Positions 7,774 through 17,247 of a DNA stretch of 64,000 nucleotides are shown here, in pieces. Made by a program: the position numbers and the translations under genes. Location of the stretch: positions 2,232,001 to 2,296,000 of the forward strand of contig NZ_OZ040189.1 of NCBI RefSeq assembly GCF_964048965.1. The letters are read 5' to 3'. How positions within the stretch are numbered: position 1 is the stretch's first letter; the number at the start of each line of letters is the position of its first letter. A model generated the notes under the pieces. That model made no database searches and was not told the DNA's origin. It was given only the letters and a program-made list of their open reading frames with translations. This DNA is from Tenacibaculum sp. 190130A14a. GTDB taxonomy: Bacteria > Bacteroidota > Bacteroidia > Flavobacteriales > Flavobacteriaceae.

Positions 7774-9483
7774 ATGAAAGAGATTTTAAACAAAGCAAAA
7801 CAATGGCTTTCTGATTCTTTTGACTCAGAGACTCAAGATAAGATTCAACAATTAATTGATACTAACCAAGAAGAATTAACAGAGAGTTTTTATAAAAACC
7901 TTGAATTTGGTACAGGTGGAATGCGCGGTGTGGTTGGTGTTGGTACTAATCGTATTAATAAATATACACTAGGTAAAGCAACACAAGGGTTAAGTAACTA
8001 TTTACAGAAAGAATTTCCTAAAAAAGAATTAAAAGCTGCTATTGGATATGACTGTAGACATGACAGTAAATGGTTGGCTGATGTGGTTGCTAGTGTACTC
8101 TCTGCAAATAATATAAAAGTGTATTTGTTTGAAGATATGCGTCCAACACCTGAGTTATCTTTTGCAGTAAACCATTTAGGTTGTGATATAGGTATCGTAT
8201 TGACAGCTTCGCACAACCCTCCTGAATATAATGGTTACAAAGTATATTGGAATGATGGTGGGCAAATTGTACCTCCACAAGACCAAGAAATTATCAATGA
8301 AGTTAACAGTTTAGACTTTTCTGAAATTAATTTCAATACCCAATCAAATTTAATTGAAGAAATTGGAAGCGAAATTGATGAAGCCTTTTGGAAAGCTTCT
8401 TTAGAAAATGGAACTTTTGATATACAGGGAAGAGATAAGTTAAAAGTTGTTTTTACATCACTTCATGGAACCTCTATTAAACTTATTCCTGAAGTATTAA
8501 AACGTGCGGGCTATACTCAAGTACATATTGTTAAAGAACAAGCGCTTCCTGACGGTGATTTTCCAACGGTAAAATCGCCTAACCCGGAAGAACCAGAAGC
8601 TTTACAAATGGCTGTTGATTTGGCTAATGAGATAGATGCTGACATCGTGTTAGGAACGGACCCCGATTCTGATAGAATTGGTATTGCTGTTCGTGATACT
8701 GATGGTAACATGAAGTTGTTAAACGGAAATCAAACCATGAGTATGATGACCGATTTCTTAATAAATGACTGGAAAAAACAAGGAAAATTAAACGGTAAGC
8801 AATTTGTTGGCTCAACGATTGTTTCTTCTAATTTAGTAAATGATATTGCCAATTCTTATGGTGTTGAAACGAAAGTAGGACTAACAGGATTCAAATGGAT
8901 TGCGAAAAACATTAAAGATTTCCCTGAGTTAGATTTTATTGGAGGTGGTGAAGAGAGTTTTGGTTATATGGTTGGAGACTTTGTTCGTGATAAAGACGCC
9001 GTAACCTCTGCCCTATTAGCCTGTGAAATTGCTGCCGATGCGAAAGCAAATAATAGTTCTTTCTATAAAGAATTATTAGCACTCTATACAAGACATTCTT
9101 TTTATAAAGAACATTTGATTTCTTTGGTAAAAAAAGGAATGGATGGTGCAGAACAGATCAAACAAATGATGATAGATCTACGTCAGAATCCAGTAACAGA
9201 AATTGATGGTTCTAGAGTAGAATTCTTATACGATTACCAATCTTCAATAAAGAAAAATTTAATTACTAATGAAGAGAGTGTAATTGATATTCCTAAATCT
9301 AATGTGTTGATTTATCATACAGAAGATGGTACAAAAATAGCTGCTCGTCCAAGTGGAACAGAGCCTAAAATTAAGTTTTATTTTAGCGTTAATACTCAAT
9401 TAGATTCGGTTGAAAATACCAAAGAAACTGAGGAGGATTTAGATGCTAAAATTCAACGAATTATTAAAGATTTAAATTTATAA
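7774..9483 (+). CDS. Phospho-sugar mutase (phosphoglucomutase/phosphomannomutase family)
   Basis: A 569-residue alpha-D-phosphohexomutase that interconverts hexose 1- and 6-phosphates. The catalytic phosphoserine loop is TASHNPP with Ser146. The metal loop is GTDPDSDRIG (about 294-303), the sugar-specificity loop GGEESFGYM, and the C-terminal phosphate-binding loop RPSGTEPKIKFY. The length and N-terminal FGTGGMRG fit the PgcA-like phosphoglucomutase group found in Firmicutes and Bacteroidota. The stop abuts the start of the ABC transporter gene (TAAATG), so the genes are co-transcribed. Confidence 0.92.
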   Translation: MKEILNKAKQWLSDSFDSETQDKIQQLIDTNQEELTESFYKNLEFGTGGMRGVVGVGTNRINKYTLGKATQGLSNYLQKEFPKKELKAAIGYDCRHDSKWLADVVASVLSANNIKVYLFEDMRPTPELSFAVNHLGCDIGIVLTASHNPPEYNGYKVYWNDGGQIVPPQDQEIINEVNSLDFSEINFNTQSNLIEEIGSEIDEAFWKASLENGTFDIQGRDKLKVVFTSLHGTSIKLIPEVLKRAGYTQVHIVKEQALPDGDFPTVKSPNPEEPEALQMAVDLANEIDADIVLGTDPDSDRIGIAVRDTDGNMKLLNGNQTMSMMTDFLINDWKKQGKLNGKQFVGSTIVSSNLVNDIANSYGVETKVGLTGFKWIAKNIKDFPELDFIGGGEESFGYMVGDFVRDKDAVTSALLACEIAADAKANNSSFYKELLALYTRHSFYKEHLISLVKKGMDGAEQIKQMMIDLRQNPVTEIDGSRVEFLYDYQSSIKKNLITNEESVIDIPKSNVLIYHTEDGTKIAARPSGTEPKIKFYFSVNTQLDSVENTKETEEDLDAKIQRIIKDLNL

Positions 9484-11310
9484 ATGGAATATTTTAAGAA
9501 GATAATAAAATACGCCAAGCCCTATAAAAAATATGGAATACTTAATATATTCTTTAATATTTTGTATGCTATTTTTTCAGGGCTATCATTTATTGTCTTA
9601 ATGCCACTTTTAAAAGTTATTTTTCAACCTAAAGAAGAAGAAATAATTACAGTTGAACCATTCCTTAAAAATTATGATAATACCGGTAAGTTTTTAAATG
9701 ATCTTTTTACATATCAAGTACAACAATTGTTAGGAGAAGACCCTTCAAAAGCTTTATTAGCTGTAATTATCTTAATATCTGTTGTTTTCTTGTTAAAGAA
9801 TCTGTTTAATTATTTAGCATTATACAATATTACCTTTCTTAGAAACGGGATTCTAAAAGATATTAGAAATGACTTGTATAAAAAAACAGTTGATTTACCT
9901 ATTTCCTATTTTTCAGAAAAAAGGAAAGGCGATATGATGGCTCGCATAGGAACCGATGTTTTAGAAATACAGCATTCTTTCCTGTCTATGTTAGAATTAT
10001 TAGTTAGAGAACCTCTTACTATAATTTTCACTGTATTTTATATGCTGTTTTTGAGCCCCAAATTAACCATTTTTATATTTGTATTTATTCCAATAGCTGG
10101 ACTTGTCATATCTCGAATTGGAAAAAGTTTAAAAAGAAAATCTGACAATGTTCAAAAAGAACAGGGATATTTTTTGTCTTTACTCGAGGAAACTTTAAGT
10201 GGCTTAAAAGTTATCAAAGCTTTTAATGCAGAAAACGAATTTCAAGGTAAATTTTCGAATTCAACAGGAAGATTTGAAAAATATCTCAACTCTTTACTTA
10301 ACAGAACCAATTTAGCTAGTCCAACAAGTGAATTTTTAGGTATTATGGTTTTTGGAGTTTTACTTTGGTATGGTGGAAGTCTTGTTTTAGTGGAGAAAAG
10401 CATTACTGGTAATACTTTTATAGTATTCTTAGGATTAGCATACAATATTTTAACTCCAGCAAAAGCTATATCAAAGGCAAATTATAATATTAAAAAAGGA
10501 AATGCTGCTGCCGAAAGAGTATTAGAAGTTTTAGAAACTGAAAACCCTTTAGAAGATATTGAAAATGCCATAGAAAAACAAGATTTCAACTCGGAGATAC
10601 AGATTGATAATATTTCATTTAAATATGCCGATGATTACGTTTTAGAAGATTTTTCATTAACCATTCCTAAAGGAAAAATGATTGCTTTGGTTGGGCAATC
10701 AGGAAGTGGTAAATCAACACTAGCCAATTTATTAACTCGTTTTTATGACGTTAATAAAGGAAGCATAAAAATTGATGGGGTTGATATCAAAAACATTACA
10801 AAACAATCTTTAAGAAAATTAGAAGGTCTAGTTACCCAAGATTCTATTTTGTTTAATGATAGTGTGAAAAATAATATTACTCTAGGTTTAGAAAATAAAA
10901 CCGATCAAGACATTATCGCCGCAGCAAAAGTTGCCAATGCGCATGAGTTTATTGAAAACTTACCGAACCAATATGATACAAATATTGGTGATGGAGGAGG
11001 TAAGTTATCAGGTGGACAAAAACAACGTTTGAGTATCGCTCGTGCTGTTTTAAAGAATCCACCTATTATGATTTTGGATGAAGCTACTTCAGCTTTAGAT
11101 ACAGAATCTGAGAAATTAGTTCAAGAAGCTTTAGAAAATATGATGCAAAATAGAACCTCTATTGTTATTGCCCATAGACTTTCTACTATACAAAAAGCGG
11201 ATCTTATTGTAGTAATGCAAAAAGGAAAAATAGTAGAACAGGGAACGCATAGTGAACTACTAGCCAAAAGTGGAACTTATAAAAAACTGGTTGAAATGCA
11301 GTCTTTATAG
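9484..11310 (+). CDS. MsbA-like ABC exporter (fused permease and ATPase)
   Basis: A 608-residue half-transporter with six transmembrane helices in the first about 330 residues and an ATPase domain after about 370. Walker A GQSGSGKST starts near 404, the signature LSGGQKQR near 507, and Walker B MILDEATSALD near 530, with the H-loop in VIAHRLST. Homodimeric exporters of this type flip lipid A core or other lipids and drugs across the inner membrane. Placement directly after glycolipid-type enzymes suggests a lipid or glycan substrate. Calling it MsbA proper is not justified without a phylogeny. Confidence 0.88.
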   Translation: MEYFKKIIKYAKPYKKYGILNIFFNILYAIFSGLSFIVLMPLLKVIFQPKEEEIITVEPFLKNYDNTGKFLNDLFTYQVQQLLGEDPSKALLAVIILISVVFLLKNLFNYLALYNITFLRNGILKDIRNDLYKKTVDLPISYFSEKRKGDMMARIGTDVLEIQHSFLSMLELLVREPLTIIFTVFYMLFLSPKLTIFIFVFIPIAGLVISRIGKSLKRKSDNVQKEQGYFLSLLEETLSGLKVIKAFNAENEFQGKFSNSTGRFEKYLNSLLNRTNLASPTSEFLGIMVFGVLLWYGGSLVLVEKSITGNTFIVFLGLAYNILTPAKAISKANYNIKKGNAAAERVLEVLETENPLEDIENAIEKQDFNSEIQIDNISFKYADDYVLEDFSLTIPKGKMIALVGQSGSGKSTLANLLTRFYDVNKGSIKIDGVDIKNITKQSLRKLEGLVTQDSILFNDSVKNNITLGLENKTDQDIIAAAKVANAHEFIENLPNQYDTNIGDGGGKLSGGQKQRLSIARAVLKNPPIMILDEATSALDTESEKLVQEALENMMQNRTSIVIAHRLSTIQKADLIVVMQKGKIVEQGTHSELLAKSGTYKKLVEMQSL

Positions 11311-11322
11311 AATATAATTAAT

Positions 11323-11355
11323 AAAAAAAGAGAAGTTTACAACTTCTCTTTTTTT
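11323..11355. terminator. Bidirectional terminator between the ABC exporter and cca
   Basis: The perfect stem AGAGAAGTT / AACTTCTCT has a 3-nt loop, flanked by seven A on the left and an eight-T run on the right. It serves two convergent genes; the cca stop codon sits within the T-run. Confidence 0.9.
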
Positions 11356-12775
11356 ATGCTTCTATTTTTAATCCAAGTTTCTTTCCTTTTTCGATCATAA
11401 ATTGATACGAAGCTTCATATTCATTAGGAATTTTACCATCCAAAATTGCTTCTTTAATCGCTTCCTTTATTTGACCTATCTCTCTACAAGGTGTTAGGTT
11501 AAAAGTCTTCATTATTTCCTCACCCGTAATTGGAGGTTGAAAATTACGTACTCGATCTCGCTCCTCAACCTCTTTGATTTTTCTTCGAACAATCTCAAAG
11601 TTTTTATGATAACGTTTAAACTTCTTTGGATTCTTCGTTGTTATATCTGCTTCACATAAAGTCATTAAACTTTCTACATCATCTCCAGCATCAAAGATTA
11701 ACCTTCTTACTGCAGAATCGGTTACTTCAGAAGCTAGCACAATAGGTCTTGAACTTAACAATACCATCTTTTGAACAAACTTCATTTTGTTATTCAATGG
11801 CATACGCAACCTTTTAAACAGCTTATAGGTCATTTTGGATCCTACAAACTCATGAGAATGAAAAGTCCACCCTATTTTGGGGTGATACTTTTTCGTTGGA
11901 GCCTTTCCTATATCGTGTAATAAAGCAGCCCAACGTAACCAAACATCTTCTGTATTTTCAGAAATATTATCTACAACCTCTAAAGTATGGTAAAAATTAT
12001 CTTTATGCTTTTGTCCATCAACATCCTCCACTCCTTTTAAATCGGTAAGTTCTGGTAGAATTCGTTTTAATAATCCAGTCTTTTCTAAAAGTAAAAAACC
12101 TATAGACGGAATTGGAGCCGATAAAATTTTATTTAACTCAACAACAATTCTTTCTTTGGTAATAATATCTATTCGATGTGCATTTCTAGTAATTGCTTCT
12201 AAAGATTCACTTTCAATCTCAAAATTCAATTGAGTGGCAAACCTTATAGCTCGTAACATTCTTAATGGATCATCAGAATACGTTATATCTGGATTAAGTG
12301 GAGTTCTTATCGTTTTATTTTCTAAATCGGAAATTCCTCCAAAAGGATCGAGTAATGCGCCCAAATCCCCTTCATTTAAGCTTAACGCCAAGGCATTGAT
12401 GGTAAAATCTCTTCGATTTTGATCATCCTCTAAAGTTCCTTCTGAAACCTCTGGATTCCTACTCTCCTCAGAATAAGATTCTTTGCGAGCTCCTACAAAT
12501 TCAATTTCAATTTCTTTAAAACGCAACATTGCTGTTCCATAAGTCTTAAAAACCTGAACTTTCGGGGTATTTGGCAATAACTCAGCAACTTTTTGTGCCA
12601 ATTTAATACCACTACCAATGGTTACTACATCTATATCTTTTGCATTTCCTCTTTGTAAAATAAAGTCCCTTACAAAACCTCCTATTACATAAGACTCAAG
12701 CCCTAATTCTTTAGATGCTTTTGTTATATATTCAAATATTTCGTTAGAAATAGCTTTTTTAAAGTATTGCTGCAT
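11354..12775 (-). CDS. cca: CCA tRNA nucleotidyltransferase with HD domain
   Basis: A 473-residue class II nucleotidyltransferase that adds or repairs the CCA end of tRNAs. The N-terminal motif GGFVRDFIL and the catalytic DIDVV (about 47-51) are followed by RRDFTINALA and the arginine-rich specificity region DPLRMLRAIRFA. An HD phosphohydrolase domain then shows the motif LLHDIGKAPTK. The length matches bacterial CCA-adding enzymes with an HD domain. With no separate CC- or A-adding enzyme in view, whether it adds the full CCA cannot be told. It is downstream of and co-directional with tsaC, 3 bp away. Confidence 0.92.
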   Translation of the reverse strand: MQQYFKKAISNEIFEYITKASKELGLESYVIGGFVRDFILQRGNAKDIDVVTIGSGIKLAQKVAELLPNTPKVQVFKTYGTAMLRFKEIEIEFVGARKESYSEESRNPEVSEGTLEDDQNRRDFTINALALSLNEGDLGALLDPFGGISDLENKTIRTPLNPDITYSDDPLRMLRAIRFATQLNFEIESESLEAITRNAHRIDIITKERIVVELNKILSAPIPSIGFLLLEKTGLLKRILPELTDLKGVEDVDGQKHKDNFYHTLEVVDNISENTEDVWLRWAALLHDIGKAPTKKYHPKIGWTFHSHEFVGSKMTYKLFKRLRMPLNNKMKFVQKMVLLSSRPIVLASEVTDSAVRRLIFDAGDDVESLMTLCEADITTKNPKKFKRYHKNFEIVRRKIKEVEERDRVRNFQPPITGEEIMKTFNLTPCREIGQIKEAIKEAILDGKIPNEYEASYQFMIEKGKKLGLKIEA

Positions 12776-12778
12776 ATA

Positions 12779-13327
12779 TTATTCTCTAATCACAATAATA
12801 TCATCACCATCAATTTTCAAAATGGTAGATGACTTTTCATTCACTTTATCTTGCTGCAAATTTACCACATAATCTACACTATTTAAAATAGCGTTACTCA
12901 TTTCTGAGAAAGATTTCGGAGTTGGTTCTCCACTAATATTAGCTGAAGTTGATACAACTGGTTTTCCAAATGATTCGATCATTTGAACACAAAATTCGCT
13001 GTCTGGTATTCTAATAGCAATTGTATTATCTGATGCAATCGTATTAACTGCCAAACCCTTCGGGTTTTGATAAATTATAGTAGTTGGTTTTGTTGCTGAC
13101 TTTAAGATTCGAATTGCTTTCTCTGGAATCTCTTCCACAAATTCCTTTAACATCGATATAGAGCTTACCAAAATAATTAAACTTTTAGATTCTGCCCTAT
13201 TTTTAATCGTATAAATCTTCTTAACTGCGTCCTCATTGGTAGCATCACATCCCAATCCCCAAACGGTATCTGTAGGATACAAAATCGTTTTTCCCTCTTT
13301 TAACTTATCTACAATTTCCTGCAACAT
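12779..13327 (-). CDS. tsaC: Threonylcarbamoyl-AMP synthase (Sua5/YrdC/TsaC family)
   Basis: A 182-residue YrdC-domain enzyme that forms threonylcarbamoyl-AMP from Thr, bicarbonate and ATP, the first step of the universal t6A37 tRNA modification. Family motifs are KTILYPTDTVWGLGCDA at the N-terminus, the KxR-like element KNRAESKSLIILV, and PVVSTSANISGEPTP. It is the short form without the Sua5 C-terminal domain. It precedes cca by 3 bp, so two tRNA-maturation genes are co-transcribed, and it follows the Stealth gene by 1 bp. Confidence 0.92.
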   Translation of the reverse strand: MLQEIVDKLKEGKTILYPTDTVWGLGCDATNEDAVKKIYTIKNRAESKSLIILVSSISMLKEFVEEIPEKAIRILKSATKPTTIIYQNPKGLAVNTIASDNTIAIRIPDSEFCVQMIESFGKPVVSTSANISGEPTPKSFSEMSNAILNSVDYVVNLQQDKVNEKSSTILKIDGDDIIVIRE

Positions 13328-13328
13328 T

Positions 13329-14282
13329 TTATAAAGTATATCTTTCTTCTAACCAATTAAGTACATAGTCTAGTTTGTCTTTCGGACATTGATCTAAACT
13401 CTGCATATTCAAAAACAACTTTCCTTCTTTCTTAGTAATATTATTCAGCTTATACTTCAACCAAGCAAACGATTTTTTATAGTTCTGAATATAAACTAGC
13501 TGATAATCATCTTTTAAAACACCTGTATTATTCTTTATCTCTATATGATTAGCTAATCCTTGTGGTGTATATTGCTCCGGACTCCTAAATTTATGCTCAA
13601 TATTTCTTATTTCAATATCTTTATGCTCTTTGAAAAAGTTCATAAATGTAGCTTTTCTTAAAGAAAAAGGAGTATGATGAAATTTATAATACTTTTTAAA
13701 CCCTACAAGTTTAGCACTCATTTCTTGCGCTTTTTTATGTCCAGCTCTTTTCTTTTTCTTTTCAGTATTAAATAAACGCTTATAAAAAATATCTTCGTTA
13801 AACTTCAACCATTTTCCACGAATTACTGGTTTTCCTTCTATAAAAAAATCTGTAGGTTTTAGTTCCTTCAACAAAAACATATCATCGTTAAAATAAACAA
13901 AATGTTCTGCTAATTCGGGTATATCATACAATTTCGTTTCTATGGGCCTACAGTTAAAAACTGGTAAGTAATTGGCATCCTCCTTAAAAATATCTTTATG
14001 ATCAACTATAAAAACATTTTCATAGGTTCCTTCTTTTTTATTTCTAACAAAATCAGGGATTTGATTATCTGTTACTATAAAAATGTTCCTAATAAAGGGA
14101 GCATATTTTAAAATTGAATTTACGGTAAACTTAATCTCTTCTACCTGATCAAAACGAGTTCTAAAATTTTTATTTGTAACTACCTTCTTATCCTCTAAAT
14201 AAGGTAACATTTTTTCTTGATGCTTCGGATCTTTACCATCAACCCAAGTAATTACTGCGTCTATAGGAAAATTCATATCCAA
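13329..14282 (-). CDS. Stealth-family sugar-phosphate transferase
   Basis: A 317-residue protein with the Stealth conserved regions: CR1 IDAVITWVDGKDPKHQEKM (about 7-25), CR2 beginning RFDQVEEIKFTVNSILKYAP and continuing IFIVTDNQIPDF, then YFNDDMFL, and CR3/CR4-like elements HTPFSLRKATF and EHKFRSPEQYTPQGLANH. Stealth proteins are hexose-1-phosphate transferases that build phosphate-linked capsule and surface polymers. They are relatives of the eukaryotic GlcNAc-1-phosphotransferase. No signal peptide or membrane helix is apparent. It pairs with the TupA-like ATP-grasp gene 4 bp upstream, indicating a small surface-glycan cassette. Confidence 0.88.
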   Translation of the reverse strand: MDMNFPIDAVITWVDGKDPKHQEKMLPYLEDKKVVTNKNFRTRFDQVEEIKFTVNSILKYAPFIRNIFIVTDNQIPDFVRNKKEGTYENVFIVDHKDIFKEDANYLPVFNCRPIETKLYDIPELAEHFVYFNDDMFLLKELKPTDFFIEGKPVIRGKWLKFNEDIFYKRLFNTEKKKKRAGHKKAQEMSAKLVGFKKYYKFHHTPFSLRKATFMNFFKEHKDIEIRNIEHKFRSPEQYTPQGLANHIEIKNNTGVLKDDYQLVYIQNYKKSFAWLKYKLNNITKKEGKLFLNMQSLDQCPKDKLDYVLNWLEERYTL

Positions 14283-14286
14283 TTTT

Positions 14287-15183
14287 TTATACTTCTGTAA
14301 TTATATCTTTACCATTATGTGGAGGTAGTACAAACATGTCTCCAATAATCTTGTTGTATTCATCTGGCACGTATTCTTTTCTACCATCTGAAGGGTAAAA
14401 TGTCATTTCTCCAAAAACAATTTTATCCCTAATTGAATAAAAATCAACTCTAACAAAAGGAAATTTATCGGCTAACTTTTCTGATAACTCAATCATTTTT
14501 TCAAAAGTTGGTGGTTTCTTTACTTCCTCCGTTATTCTATTGATTTCTGGCATTTTATTAAAAGGTAAAAAATTGAAATCTCTATCAAAATTGGCTATTT
14601 TTAAAAGCTCTGCTCTATCAAAATGAACCTCCATAAATTTCACCTTACCATCAAAACAATAGAATTTATAATCGGTTAGCGATCCTCTCTCTTCATCTTC
14701 TATAAACTTCTCAGCAATCAATCTAGGAGCTACATCTTTGTATGCCCATTCTTGCCCAGCTCTATAATACTGGTTAGTAGATTGCCATTTCTTTATAGTT
14801 CTCTTAACCTTTTTTAAATCTAATTTAGATTTGTCTTTACAAATAATATTATAACTACTTGCATGAACAGCTTTTAACACAAACTCATTAGGTAATTCAT
14901 CAAAATTGATATCTTCAAAAGAATCATAAACCCCATACAAGTCATTTAAATACTCCCCTCCTATTTTTTCAGATACATACGTTCTTACCGCATACTTATC
15001 AACTAACTGATTTAATATCTTCGGACGATAATACAATTTGTACCACTGAATTTTTTCATTAAACTCAACTGGATTTTTTAAATCTAATTTTTTACCTGTA
15101 AAATATTCATATAAATAAGGCAAAAAGACCTTTTCTGGTAAAAAGGTCATTTTTTTAAGAAAGCGTAAAACTGTTCTATTCAT
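14287..15183 (-). CDS. TupA-like ATP-grasp protein (surface polysaccharide biosynthesis)
   Basis: A 298-residue protein of the TupA-like ATP-grasp family. Visible family features are the N-terminal FNEKIQWYKLYYRPK and VDKYAVRTYVSEKIG, the central FVLKAVHASSYNIICKDK and LIAEKFIEDEERGSLTDYKF, and a C-terminal block with FPFVRVDFYS, FGEMTFYPSDG. Members, often labelled glycosyltransferases, occur in capsule and teichuronopeptide loci and probably ligate an amino acid or similar group to a glycan. The gene lies between dapD and the Stealth gene, all in the same direction, and may share their transcript. Confidence 0.82.
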   Translation of the reverse strand: MNRTVLRFLKKMTFLPEKVFLPYLYEYFTGKKLDLKNPVEFNEKIQWYKLYYRPKILNQLVDKYAVRTYVSEKIGGEYLNDLYGVYDSFEDINFDELPNEFVLKAVHASSYNIICKDKSKLDLKKVKRTIKKWQSTNQYYRAGQEWAYKDVAPRLIAEKFIEDEERGSLTDYKFYCFDGKVKFMEVHFDRAELLKIANFDRDFNFLPFNKMPEINRITEEVKKPPTFEKMIELSEKLADKFPFVRVDFYSIRDKIVFGEMTFYPSDGRKEYVPDEYNKIIGDMFVLPPHNGKDIITEV

Positions 15184-15192
15184 AATATTATT

Positions 15193-16008
15193 TTAAACTG
15201 CTACATCATACTCTCTAAGAGCATCGTTTAAAGAAGTTTTCTTATTGGTACTTTCTTTTCTTTTACCAATAATTAACGCACATGGTACTTGATATTCACC
15301 TGCAGCAAATTTCTTTGTATAACTTCCTGGAATAACTACCGAACGCGCTGGTACAACTCCTTTCATTTCAACAGGCTCATCTCCAGTAACATCAATAATT
15401 TTTGTACTCATTGTTAACACTACATTGGCTCCCAATACTGCTTCTTTTTCTACTCTCACTCCTTCTACTACGATACAGCGCGATCCAATAAATGCACCAT
15501 CTTCAATAATAACAGGTGCAGCTTGCAATGGTTCTAATACACCACCAATACCTACTCCTCCAGATAAATGTACATTTTTACCAATTTGAGCACAAGACCC
15601 TACGGTAGCCCAAGTATCAACCATAGTTCCCTCATCTACATAGGCCCCAATGTTTACATAACTTGGCATTAAAATAGTACCTTCTGATATATATGCACCA
15701 TGTCGTGCTACGGCATTAGGGACCACTCTAATTCCTTTTGCCTCGTATCCACGTTTTAAAGGAATTTTATCATGGTATTCAAAAATACCAGCTTCTAGAG
15801 TTTCCATTTTTTGGATTGGAAAATATAGTACTACTGCCTTTTTAACCCATTCATTAACCTGCCACCCATCACTTACTGGTTCTGCAACACGTAATTCTCC
15901 CGAATCTAATAAATCTACTACTTTTCTAATAGCATTGATTGTAGTTTCCTCTTTAAGTAGCTCTCTGTTATCCCAAGCTTTTTCTATAATTGATTGTAAT
16001 TCTGTCAT
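15193..16008 (-). CDS. dapD: Tetrahydrodipicolinate N-succinyltransferase
   Basis: A 271-residue left-handed beta-helix acyltransferase that transfers succinyl from succinyl-CoA to tetrahydrodipicolinate in lysine and meso-DAP synthesis. The N-terminal helical domain (1-100, LQSIIEKAWDNRE) is followed by hexapeptide repeats such as VNIGAYVDEGTMVDTWATVGSCAQIGKN (split here by family-typical turns) and VHLSGGVGIGGV, and a C-terminal IPGSYTKKFAAG. The length equals that of the E. coli-type enzyme. lysA is elsewhere in the window (28641), so the lysine genes are scattered. A TATTTTTG box at 16029-16036 on the minus strand is the likely promoter. Confidence 0.95.
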   Translation of the reverse strand: MTELQSIIEKAWDNRELLKEETTINAIRKVVDLLDSGELRVAEPVSDGWQVNEWVKKAVVLYFPIQKMETLEAGIFEYHDKIPLKRGYEAKGIRVVPNAVARHGAYISEGTILMPSYVNIGAYVDEGTMVDTWATVGSCAQIGKNVHLSGGVGIGGVLEPLQAAPVIIEDGAFIGSRCIVVEGVRVEKEAVLGANVVLTMSTKIIDVTGDEPVEMKGVVPARSVVIPGSYTKKFAAGEYQVPCALIIGKRKESTNKKTSLNDALREYDVAV

Positions 16009-16106
16009 TTTTAAAGTAAAATTTTCAGCAAAAATATAATTGCTTTGAATATTTATCGCGAAGATACATTTTTTAAACAGATTTTTATTGCTTGTTTAAT
16101 TTCAAT

Positions 16107-16114
16107 TACCTTTG
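16107..16114 (+). promoter_or_regulatory. Promoter -7 box (TACCTTTG) of ruvX
   Basis: TACCTTTG lies 15 bp before the ATG at 16129, with TTG at 16088-16090 (16-nt spacer, slightly short). It supports starting ruvX at 16129 rather than at the upstream in-frame codon at 16045. Confidence 0.5.
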
Positions 16115-16128
16115 TCAAAACTTTTTAT

Positions 16129-16539
16129 ATGGGTAGAATTTTAGCTATTGATTTTGGTAAGAAAAGAACTGGAATTGCAGTAACCGATGAATTAAAAATT
16201 ATTGCTTCTGGACTTACTACTGTTGATACCAATGATTTGATTTCTTTTTTAAAAGACTATATAGCCAAAGAGAAGGTTGAACTTTTTGTTATTGGAAAAC
16301 CCAAACAAATGGATAATTCAGATAGCGAAAGCGAGCAACTAATTATGCCTTTTATTAATAAATTAGTAAAAGAAATTCCACAAATACCGTATAAACGAGT
16401 TGACGAACGTTTTACCTCTAAAATGGCTTTCCAAACAATGATAGACAGTGGACTTAAAAAGAAACAACGTCAAAATAAAGCTTTGGTAGATGAAATTAGC
16501 GCTACAATTATCTTACAAAGCTATTTATATAACCAGTAA
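16129..16539 (+). CDS. ruvX: RuvX/YqgF Holliday-junction resolvase-like protein
   Basis: A 136-residue RNase H-fold protein of the YqgF family. It starts MGRILAIDFGKKRTGIAV (catalytic Asp8), then has FVIGKPKQMDNSDSE, VDERFTSKMA and the C-terminal acidic DEISATIILQSYL. YqgF is linked to pre-16S rRNA 5' processing in E. coli and called RuvX by homology to resolvases. I chose 16129 because the longer frame adds 28 residues with no family counterpart and covers a promoter box. The peptide deformylase gene follows after 80 bp with its own promoter. Confidence 0.9.
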   Translation: MGRILAIDFGKKRTGIAVTDELKIIASGLTTVDTNDLISFLKDYIAKEKVELFVIGKPKQMDNSDSESEQLIMPFINKLVKEIPQIPYKRVDERFTSKMAFQTMIDSGLKKKQRQNKALVDEISATIILQSYLYNQ

Positions 16540-16584
16540 TCTATAAATTATTGGCTTTTTTAAAACGGCTTATCGTTAATTTTG

Positions 16585-16592
16585 TACTTTTG
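16585..16592 (+). promoter_or_regulatory. Promoter -7 box (TACTTTTG) for the def unit
   Basis: TACTTTTG lies 27 bp before the def start. No well-placed TTG is seen. It probably drives def, the DUF5606 gene and mazG. Confidence 0.5.
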
Positions 16593-16619
16593 CAAACTAC
16601 TAAATAAAAAAAGTACTAA

Positions 16620-17207
16620 ATGATTTTACCTATTGTTGCTTACGGAGACCCTGTTTTACGTAAAGTAGGAAAAGAAATTGACGCTGATTACCCAGAATTA
16701 AGCAAGTTAATTGCTAATATGAAGGAAACTATGTACAATGCTAATGGTGTTGGTTTAGCCGCTCCTCAAATTGGAAGAGCTATCCGTCTGTTTTTAGTGG
16801 ATGCGACTCCTTTTGCTGATGATGAAGATTTAGATGAAAATGAACGTAAAGCATTGGAAAACTTTAACAGAGTATTTATCAACCCAAAAATTTTAAAAGA
16901 AGAAGGTGACGAATGGGCTTTCAATGAAGGTTGTTTAAGTATTCCTAATATTAATGAAGATGTTTTTCGTCAAGAAACGATTACAATAGAATATCAAGAC
17001 GAAAATTTTGAAAAGCATACAGAAGTATTAAGTGGAATGGCTGCTCGTGTTTTTCAGCATGAATATGATCATATTGAAGGCGTTTTGTTTACAGATAAAT
17101 TGTCTTCTTTGAAAAAGAGATTGATTAAAAAGAAGTTAGAGAACATTTCAAAAGGAAAAATAACGCCTCTATACAGAATGCGTTTTCCGAATGCAAAAAA
17201 GAGATAA
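16620..17207 (+). CDS. def: Peptide deformylase
   Basis: A 195-residue metalloenzyme that removes the N-formyl group from nascent proteins. The three signature motifs are GVGLAAPQIG (43-52), EGCLSIP with metal ligand Cys105, and QHEYDHIEG with His147, Glu148 and His151. The insert FADDEDLDENERKALE between the first two is typical of Bacteroidota enzymes. It is followed by the DUF5606 gene (40 bp) and mazG, and the three genes probably form one transcript. Confidence 0.95.
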   Translation: MILPIVAYGDPVLRKVGKEIDADYPELSKLIANMKETMYNANGVGLAAPQIGRAIRLFLVDATPFADDEDLDENERKALENFNRVFINPKILKEEGDEWAFNEGCLSIPNINEDVFRQETITIEYQDENFEKHTEVLSGMAARVFQHEYDHIEGVLFTDKLSSLKKRLIKKKLENISKGKITPLYRMRFPNAKKR

Positions 17208-17247
17208 CAACAACTTGATAAATACATCAAGATTAAAACATTAAAAT

